This document shows positions 57,351 to 64,000 of a stretch of 64,000 nt of DNA, piece by piece. The notes under the pieces were generated by a model. It was not told where the DNA came from. It was given only the letters and a program-made list of their open reading frames with translations, and did no database searches. The stretch is taken from the NCBI GenBank assembly GCA_949987705.1, contig OX465281.1:155882393-155946392 (forward strand). The letters run 5' to 3'. How positions within the stretch are numbered: the first letter of the stretch is position 1; each line of letters begins with the position of its first letter. Made by a program: the position numbers and the translations under genes. The DNA comes from Thereva unica. Its lineage: Eukaryota > Arthropoda > Insecta > Diptera > Therevidae.

Positions 57351-58561
57351 TTTTGTACAAAAAAAAATTTTGTCATATAAAATATGAGCATCAAGAAAAT
57401 ATACGCGAAAATTTCTATGAACAAAAGGCTAGTAGTGCTTATAAGGGAAGGGGCCCTCCGGAAAAAGGACACCCCAAACATGGCGGCGGCAATGTCAGTC
57501 AGATTGCCTTTGGCGCTAAGTGGCATTCTCGTCGCCAGCAAACATAGTACTTCCACTGGTGGGACCAATATAAGGATTGCCGCTAGACCACTGCCTAGCA
57601 ACACTCCCAACATCGACGTCCCTACCATCGGACATCAGCGACCTCTACGGTGACCGGATCTCGATGACCAATTGAGGAAGAGGAAGAAGAGGTAGAAGAA
57701 GTGATAGAAGCCTCACTGTAGAGATATGGTAGAGCGTTCTGCCAACCCACCACGACTGGTCAGCAACTCTGCTGAGTCCCAGGAAGGCGAGAAGACAGAA
57801 AGACTCCATTTATACGGGATCGGATGGCTCTTAATGGGGACATCCACAATTGCCACCAGGCGAAACCAATCGATCTGGCCAAGCGAACATCAGTCACTTG
57901 CAGCCAGATCCCTCCGAAAAACACACTACAATTGAACCTTGATATCGGACCCGTCGCAAGGTCAGGCGGTATCACGCCTGTCAACCCAGACGAGAACAGA
58001 TCCGGTATCAAGGTGTCCATCCGACCATTCTAAATAACGAAGCAGTAGAAAAAAAATGGTGTAGGTTCCGTCGTCAGATCTAACTCGCGCAGTGCCAGGC
58101 GATAGGCGCCTGTTAGCCAGACTCCGAGTCTGTCTGACAGGAACTAATTAAAATAGAGAGGCTACCGCAGAAAGATAGTAAGAGTTGAAGTGGGTGAAGT
58201 AGAAGAAAGATAGGAAAGAGGAAGCAGAAGAAGTTTTGAGGGCTAGGGTACCGCGGTAAGTACCTTCGCCCAATACCCAATAGCCGGGGGGACTTGGACT
58301 GAGAATTGGAACTTGTACGTATGAAGGAAGTCCACTCCTGGCTCCTCTCGCTGGCCTGAGCCACAAAGAAAAGTTTCAAAAGAAAACTCGGCTGATATTT
58401 TCAAAAAAAGTATTTAAAACCGATGACATGGGAGAGGAAAACAAACTAGAAGAATATGAAATGCCGAAGGGAAAATTTAAAAATGTCAACAGGTGACAAT
58501 CAGTCATGTCCATGTCATCAGACCGTTAGACTAAGAAGCTCAAAGTATATTAAGCTCCTTA
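57351..58561. other. Unassigned mixed-composition sequence
   Basis: From about 57430 base composition rises in GC. Short frames are open on both strands (for example + 57384-57653 from within which ATGGCGGCGGCAATG begins at 57479, and + 57824-58033), but none resembles a known family. If the LTR at 58582 is read on the minus strand this would be its leader. Confidence 0.4.
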
Positions 58562-58579
58562 GCCCAACGTTGGGCGCCA
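58562..58579 (-). promoter_or_regulatory. tRNA-Lys-type primer-binding site
   Basis: The minus strand reads TGGCGCCCAACGTTGGGC two bases after the LTR end GTTACA, matching the tRNA-Lys primer-binding site in 17 of 18 positions. It implies a minus-strand element whose 5' LTR is copy 2. Confidence 0.6.
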
Positions 58580-58581
58580 TT

Positions 58582-59935
58582 TGTAACTGTCGGGAATAGG
58601 TGTGCCATAGCACGAAATAAAAGAAAGCAAATCTAAACAAGTAAGATAGACGACCATCGTCACAAAACTAGAGAAGCTCCGAAAAGGAGGCAGACCAGAG
58701 GGTGGTTGGAGAGGCTCGACCGCCAAGGATTATCGCCGAAAATGTATGCATCCGCTGCACCGATCGTCGGCACGACGTGCGGTGCACAAACTAGCTCGCC
58801 GGATGGGGTGGGGTTCGCGGTGCAGGGATGCAGAAATGTGACAGTTTATAACTATTAAAACTCGTGCCTAATACGAAATTGAGAAAAGAGGCGGCGGCGG
58901 AGAGAAACGGGCCTACCGAGGTCAACGAGAGGGGGCCGATCAAAAGGGTCGGAAGGGGGGTTTCGGTCAACGAGAAACGGTCATCCTCGAGAAAGCTAAG
59001 TGCCCGTTGGTATCCAGCGGAAGGAACTCCCCCTTCGTGGAGGCGTCATTATCCCAGAGGGCCTCACGTGGGGGTTTTTATCCGGTCATCTTAACAACGA
59101 TTCAAATTGCCATCCGTTAAATGTTTATAGTTCTTTTATCTTTGATTATTTTATTAATTTTAGTTGCTTATTGGTTTTAAATGTTTAGACTTCCTTTATT
59201 TTAGTTTATTTCATTAACTTATTTAATTATTTGGTTTAAATGTTTATACTTCTTTTATCTTAGTTTATTTCATTAACTTATTTAATTATTTGGTTTAAAT
59301 GTTTATACTTCTTTTATCTTAGTTTATTTCATTAACTTATTTAATTATTTGGTTTAAATGTTTATACTTCTTTTATCTTAGTTTATTTCATTAACTTATT
59401 TAACCCTTAGCTGGCCCACCTCGTTATTGTAACATAGCTGGCCTATGGGGTGTCCACACACCCCACGGAAAAAAACTAATTCCACGGAAAATATGCAATA
59501 TTGACCGTTTAAAAAAGTCAGTGGAGTTCTTTGACAACCCTTTTTTATGTTCCAATAGTTTAGAGACTTTTTTCTTGCTACGACAGAAAAAAAATTAAGG
59601 TGCGATAAAACATGAAAAATCGACATTTTGCTTCACAAAATCAAAACTCCTATGTTTTTTGAATGTAAGGACACCCGCAACGGCGTAAAAGCTCTGTACA
59701 TAACACCATCTAACACAAATGAAACTTACAACCTTTAAGACACACTAGATGGTCCCACAAATATTGTTATTAGATTGATATCATGGAAAAATGGTTTCTT
59801 TTAGGCCTGGGGTGCCCCGACACCCCCAGGTCCAGCTAAGGGTTAATTATTTGTTTTTCCTCAGAAATGTATATTTTTCATACTTGATCATCATTCGAAA
59901 AAACAGGTACTTATTATTATTATTTCTTATTATTC
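58582..59935. repeat. G1-type LTR, copy 2
   Basis: Matches 46582-47360 along its length in the same orientation, with five 59-bp units instead of three, a 13-bp difference near 59058 and a piggyBac-like MITE at 59404-59842. Its left flank carries a primer-binding site on the minus strand, in conflict with the + orientation given by copy 1. Confidence 0.78.
59404..59842. mobile_element. piggyBac-like MITE
   Basis: CCCTTAGCTGG and CCAGCTAAGGG ends are flanked by TTAA at 59400-59403 and 59843-59846, the piggyBac target. Removing it with one TTAA restores the LTR unit. Inside each end is a G/C-rich GGGGTGT patch. No ORF. Confidence 0.9.
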
Positions 59936-60440
59936 GCCTCGTTTTAACAACTTTACTATTAATTATTATAATAAAATATTGACAACGTAAAACGTTTTAA
60001 TTAATTATTCACCACTCGTATACCAAAAACCAAGTAAATTGGACAATATTTTTTTCCTTTCTTTTCAAACTTTAAACATTAATAACTTTGTTATTTTTTT
60101 ATGAATTTGCATACAACTTTTTCGAAATATCATAATTAAATACAATGAACCCATTCTGCTTAGTCTCGACCTTAGGTAGAATTCGCTGTACAACAGTGTA
60201 ATTAGTAGGAAAAGCAACGAAAAACCATGCAAAAACAATGCAATTATGCTAGCTCAGAGAATGTAGTTGTTATACTACCAAAGTATTCATCCCCCGTTCT
60301 GGTCCTCCTTAGTACTAACACTAGCGCTTCTTGCAAAATTGATTCCTTCCTTCCTCCGAATGTCGTCCATGGTTAGTAAACCTTTAACCAACTGTCGGAT
60401 TGAAAAGTCTTTAACAGAGCTAGCGCATTTAGCTTTAGCT
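59936..60440. other. AT-rich non-coding flank
   Basis: No element or gene is recognised between the LTR copy and RTE-3, apart from the open frame noted at 60287. Confidence 0.5.
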
Positions 60441-60454
60441 AATGCATAGCCGTT

Positions 60455-63400
60455 GGGGGGCAAAATCGTACCGTCACCTCCTCGCTGGTGCCTCCTGGAT
60501 AACCAACCGACGACGGACGTACCCAGTGCCCGGGGGTATAGCTGGGCCACCCTATCCGATGGGGTATAATTCACGGATCCGGTCCTCCTGGTAGTGGGGT
60601 TGGGCGTTGGGCTAACTACCGGACCCTGTAAAAACACATCAGTTAAGAAACCCGATGCAAAGCCTCGGAACGGACGGAAAAAACGGCAACGACTACGGCA
60701 ACAGCACCTGGAAATGATTTTTGGAACATGGAACACGCGAAGTATGTACCGAACTGCATCAGTTAAGTCACTACTAGACGAAGTGAGCAGATATAAAATC
60801 AAATTACTCGCGTTACAAGAGATCAGATGGATAGGAAACGGGACAATGGACCTTGGCAACTACAGGATATTCTACAGCTGCGGAAGGGAACACCACTTAG
60901 GAGTAGGCTTCGTAATACACAAGTCAATCATAGATAATGTCATAGAGTTCAAGCCAATCAGTGAACGTCTATGTTCAATACGACTCCGAACGAAATTCTT
61001 CACCCTCACAATCATAAATGTACATGCGGAGACGGAGGAGAAAGCGGACATGACAAAGGACACTTTCTACTACAAGCTTGAACACGCATATGACACGGCC
61101 CCTTCCAATGACATCAAGATGGTGATAGGAGACCTCAACGCCAAAATTGGAAGAGAGAACTGGTACAGACCAACCATTGGAAAAGAAAGTCTCCACGAAA
61201 CATCAAATGATAACGGACAACGTGTTATCGATTTTGCAATGAGCAAAAATATGATCGTCAGCTCAACATATTTTCCAAGAAAGGACATTCACAAATACAC
61301 ATGGCAATCTCCCAGCGAAAGGTACTGCAATCAAATAGACCATATACTTATAGACAGAAGGGCAGCTTCCAGTATCCTTCAAGTAAGATCCTACAGAGGT
61401 GCGAATTGTGAATCGGACCACTTCCTAGTTAAAGCTAGATTCAGATGTCGGCTGTCCACTCAAGAACAAAGAAGCAACAAAGTAAAGAAATTCGACGTTG
61501 ACCGCCTCCAGGAACAGACCGTATTGGAGAGATACCAGGCAACGTTAGCAGAGAGGATAGGTCCAAGCCTAAACATAAATAATGAAGACACAATTGAGGG
61601 AAAATGGACAAGACTGAGGACGATACTGACAGATGTCACGAAGGAAACTGTAGGCTACAAACGCACTGCCAGAGCCAATGATTGGTACGACGAGGAATGT
61701 AAAACAGCTATAAAGGCCAGAAATAGAAATAGGAAAATTTACATAGAGAGACCGACGAGGAGCAAGAAACTGAAATACGAGGAAACAAGAAGAACCGCAA
61801 AAAACATCTGCAGGAAGAAGAAAAGGCAACTCCTCAACAATTACATCCTGAGAGCAGAGGAAAACTTTGCCCGACACAAAACCAGGGAAGCATATAAGGA
61901 AGTAAACTTCTTCAAGAAAGGCTTCAAACCCTCCTCCGGCATATGTAGAACGAAAGAAGGCACTATAGTTACAGGCAGCGAAGATGTAAAGAAAAGATGG
62001 AAGGAATTTTTTAGCGAGCTGCTGAACGCAAACGAGAGCATCCGACACGTACCAGAACCCCGTCCACAACATAACGATGACACCAGAGAAACAAACGAAC
62101 CCACTCTGGAGGAAGTATAAAGTGCCATACGACTCTTAAGAAATAACAAATCTCCAGGAATTGATAACATCCCAGCAGAGCTGATCAAGCAAGGAGGCGA
62201 ACCGCTTTCAGCAGCTATACATGAATTACTATGCTGCATATGGAGGAACGAAAAAATGCCTGAAGATTGGGAGCAAAGCATTATCTGCCCAATACACAAG
62301 AAAGGAGATAGATTCAACTGTGCAAATTACAGAGGCATATCTCTTTTAAGCACAGTGTATAAAATAATGACCAATATAATTAAGGCCAGACTGGAACCTT
62401 ATGCAGAAGCCGTAATAAGTGAATACCAAGCTGGATTCAGAAGAAATAGGTCAACGATGGATCAACTTTTTTCAATAAGGCAAATCCTTCGAAAATGCTG
62501 GGAATACAACATCGACGTGTATCAACTTTTCATCGACTTTAAACAAGCATACGACAGCATCGACAGGGAAAAAATGTATGCGACAATGCTGGACCTAAAC
62601 ATTCCCCTAAAGATAGTGAAACTGACTAAAATGACAATGGAAAATACAAGGTGTGCAGTCAGAATACAAGGACAATTGACGGAGTCCTTCCCAGTCAAGC
62701 AAGGCTTAAAGCAGGGCGATGGGCTGGCACCCATGCTATTTAATCACTGCCTTGAAGGAGTAATTCGCAAAGTAAACATTGATGCGAACGCAACCCTGCT
62801 TAACAAATCAAAGCAGTTGGCAGGATATGCCGACGACATAAACTGCCTTGCCAGATCACTGTCATACCTTAGAGAAGTATTCACAGAATTAGAAGATGGA
62901 GCCAAACATATAGGGCTGCAAATAAATGCAGACAAGAGCAAGATTCTAATTCAGTCAAGGGTGGAAATAAGAAGAAGAAACCACAACACCACCTGGGGGG
63001 AATATAACTTCGAACGGGTAAGCCAATTTAACTACCTGGGGTCCACAGTCAGTGAAGACAACGATGAAACGATAGACGTACAAAGAAGAATAAACGCCGC
63101 AAACAGAACATACTTCTCACTACTGCCAGTAATGAAATCCAGAGACATCCACAGAAAAACAAAAATAAGAGTCTACAAAACCATCATACGTACAGTAGCT
63201 ACGTATGGTTGTGAAGCATGGAGTATCTCCCAAAAATCCGCCGACAAGTTGGATATATTTGAGAGGAAGGTTCTCCGAAGGATATACGGCCCAATTAATG
63301 AAGACAATGCATGGAGAATACGCTACAATCACGAATTGTACGACTTATACAAAGAATGTAAACTTTCGACCCATGCCAAGCTACTGCGTTTACGTTGGGC

Positions 63401-63643
63401 CGGTCATGTCCAAAGAATGGATGACTCAAGGATACCAAAAAAATCCCTGTATCTACTACCAGATGGCAAAAGACCAGTTGGCAAACCACGGTCAAGATGG
63501 GAAGATAATGTTAAGACCGATGCAGCGAAACTGCTCAACACGAGAAACTGGAGACAAGCTGCGGAGCAGAGAGACGTCTGGAGGAAGAAGCTGAAGGAGA
63601 CCAAGGCTCGAATTGGGCCGTAGAGCCATCGAAGAAGAAGAAG
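60455..63643 (+). mobile_element. RTE-3: full-length RTE-type LINE, second family
   Basis: A perfect 14-bp TSD, AATGCATAGCCGTT, flanks it at 60441-60454 and 63644-63657. The 3.19-kb element has a leader, one EN-RT frame and a GAA-repeat tail (63631-63643). Its protein differs clearly from RTE-1/2, so it is a separate family. Confidence 0.93.
60594..63623 (+). pseudogene. RTE-3 EN-RT protein with one in-frame stop
   Basis: The frame is open from 60594 (a GTG; the first ATG in frame is at 60714) to 63623 except for a TAA at 62118-62120. The endonuclease half has IFGTWNTRSM, LALQEIRW, GDLNAKIGRE, CNQIDHILIDRR and ESDHFLV. The RT half has NNKSPGIDNIPAELIK, YRGISLLSTVYKI, LFIDFKQAYDSIDR, LKQGDGLAPMLF and the catalytic YADD at 62826-62837, then the RTE tail LRWAGHVQRM and GKPRSRWEDNV. 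The stop lies between the endonuclease-linker and the first RT block. Everything else, including the TSD and tail, looks young. Confidence 0.92.
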
Positions 63644-63753
63644 AATGCATAGCCGTTAACAAATGATTGAACTGTTTCCAAAAAATCCGTCCAGCCAGCT
63701 ATATTTTTTTTTGTATAACTTTCAGAATCATGTACGACACAAATTACCTCTCT

Positions 63754-64000
63754 TCATGAACTATATGTATAACTCCATTGGATTCAACCTCAAATTTATG
63801 TACTTTCTTGATCTGTTTCCTGGAACATGTGTGCAGGGTGCAGATAACGCATCCTCCGGATACGGCCAGGTCCTTCGTCTATGTCTTCTCAGTTTAGACT
63901 TTCATAACTTTTCTTCCAATTTTCAAAAGAAATTGTTTTTTTATTTGAAAAAAAAAATGTTTCTCAATTAACAAAATTAAGCTTTTCTACTTTTTAAAAA
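63754..64000. other. AT-rich end of window
   Basis: I see nothing supportable here beyond poly-A and poly-T runs. Confidence 0.5.

Larger units (their letters stand above)
60287..63753 (-). other. Short unknown reading frame split by RTE-3
   Basis: On the minus strand, 63753-63658 continues in frame into 60454-60287 once RTE-3 and one TSD copy are removed, giving 87 open codons ending in TGA at 60287. The composition is protein-like (GWTDFLETVQSFVNGY, then MDDIRRKEG), but I do not recognise it, it has no clear start, and a frame of this length can arise by chance. Confidence 0.25.

Noticed and set aside
57479..57653. ATGGCGGCGGCAATG as a gene start
   Set aside because: The frame stops after 58 codons, has no homologue I know and lies in repeat surroundings.
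58540..58580. Possible tRNA-Lys gene
   Set aside because: Only the last 18 bases plus CCA match; no cloverleaf upstream. A primer-binding site explains it.
46582..59935. A simple minus-strand element bounded by the two LTR copies
   Set aside because: Flanks show no matching TSD (GGGG versus GCCT), and copy 1 already serves as the G1 3' LTR.
60287..60859. 190-codon minus-strand frame as one gene
   Set aside because: Most of it is antisense to the RTE-3 leader and endonuclease. Only 60287-60454 can predate RTE-3.
62118..62120. Programmed recoding signal at the RTE-3 stop
   Set aside because: No conserved context or pseudoknot is apparent and only one copy is available; a plain nonsense mutation is simpler.

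Overview
This window is a transposable-element graveyard from an animal genome, almost certainly an arthropod and probably an insect. The evidence is the mix of element types (two BEL/Pao elements, several Ty3/Gypsy elements of which two keep env remnants, RTE-type and Jockey/CR1-type LINEs, hAT, piggyBac-like and Tc1/mariner-like DNA transposons) on an AT-rich, stop-rich background. No prokaryotic gene, rRNA, tRNA gene or CRISPR array is present. No complete host gene is visible. The one host-derived piece I recognise is a broken fragment of a vasa-type DEAD-box helicase at 51117-51520.

The dominant structure is one nest of insertions running from about 5526 to 47360. Target-site duplications (TSDs) and rejoining sequence let the order be read. 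An env-bearing Gypsy element (G1, + strand) was hit by a Jockey-type LINE (6823-10359), by a small TIR element (11906-12571), and by an RTE LINE (RTE-1, 13055-46086). Inside RTE-1 sits BEL-2 (14862-44762). Inside BEL-2 sit a 1.38-kb TIR element (X) and a hAT element (hAT-2, 19054-40945). Inside hAT-2 lies a second, inverted copy of X (YZ). Inside YZ is an unclassified insertion U, inside U a full-length RTE (RTE-2, 21869-39265), inside that Gypsy-2 (22051-36257), and inside Gypsy-2 the youngest element, BEL-1 (24818-30669). That is eight successive insertions into G1. Decay follows depth: BEL-1 has identical LTRs and one intact 1755-aa polyprotein, while G1 is full of stops and frameshifts.

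Left flank (1-5525): fragments of a hAT end, a Gypsy pol piece on the minus strand, a piggyBac-like end, a Tc1/mariner-like transposase remnant and two minus-strand LINE fragments. Right flank (47361-64000): AT-rich sequence with tandem repeats, the vasa-like fragment, a minus-strand Gypsy (G3) with Gag fused to the RT thumb by deletion, a complete 2.0-kb hAT element with an 8-bp TSD, a second copy of the G1-type LTR carrying a TTAA-flanked piggyBac-like MITE, and a full-length RTE (RTE-3) with a 14-bp TSD and one in-frame stop.

Elements with an uninterrupted main ORF are BEL-1 (gag-pol), the Jockey-type LINE (EN-RT) and Gypsy-2 (Gag only). RTE-2 and RTE-3 are each one lesion away from an open EN-RT frame. 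Everything else is a relic. Dense antisense elements plus a fragment of a germline piRNA-pathway gene make a piRNA-producing locus a reasonable hypothesis, not something the sequence proves.
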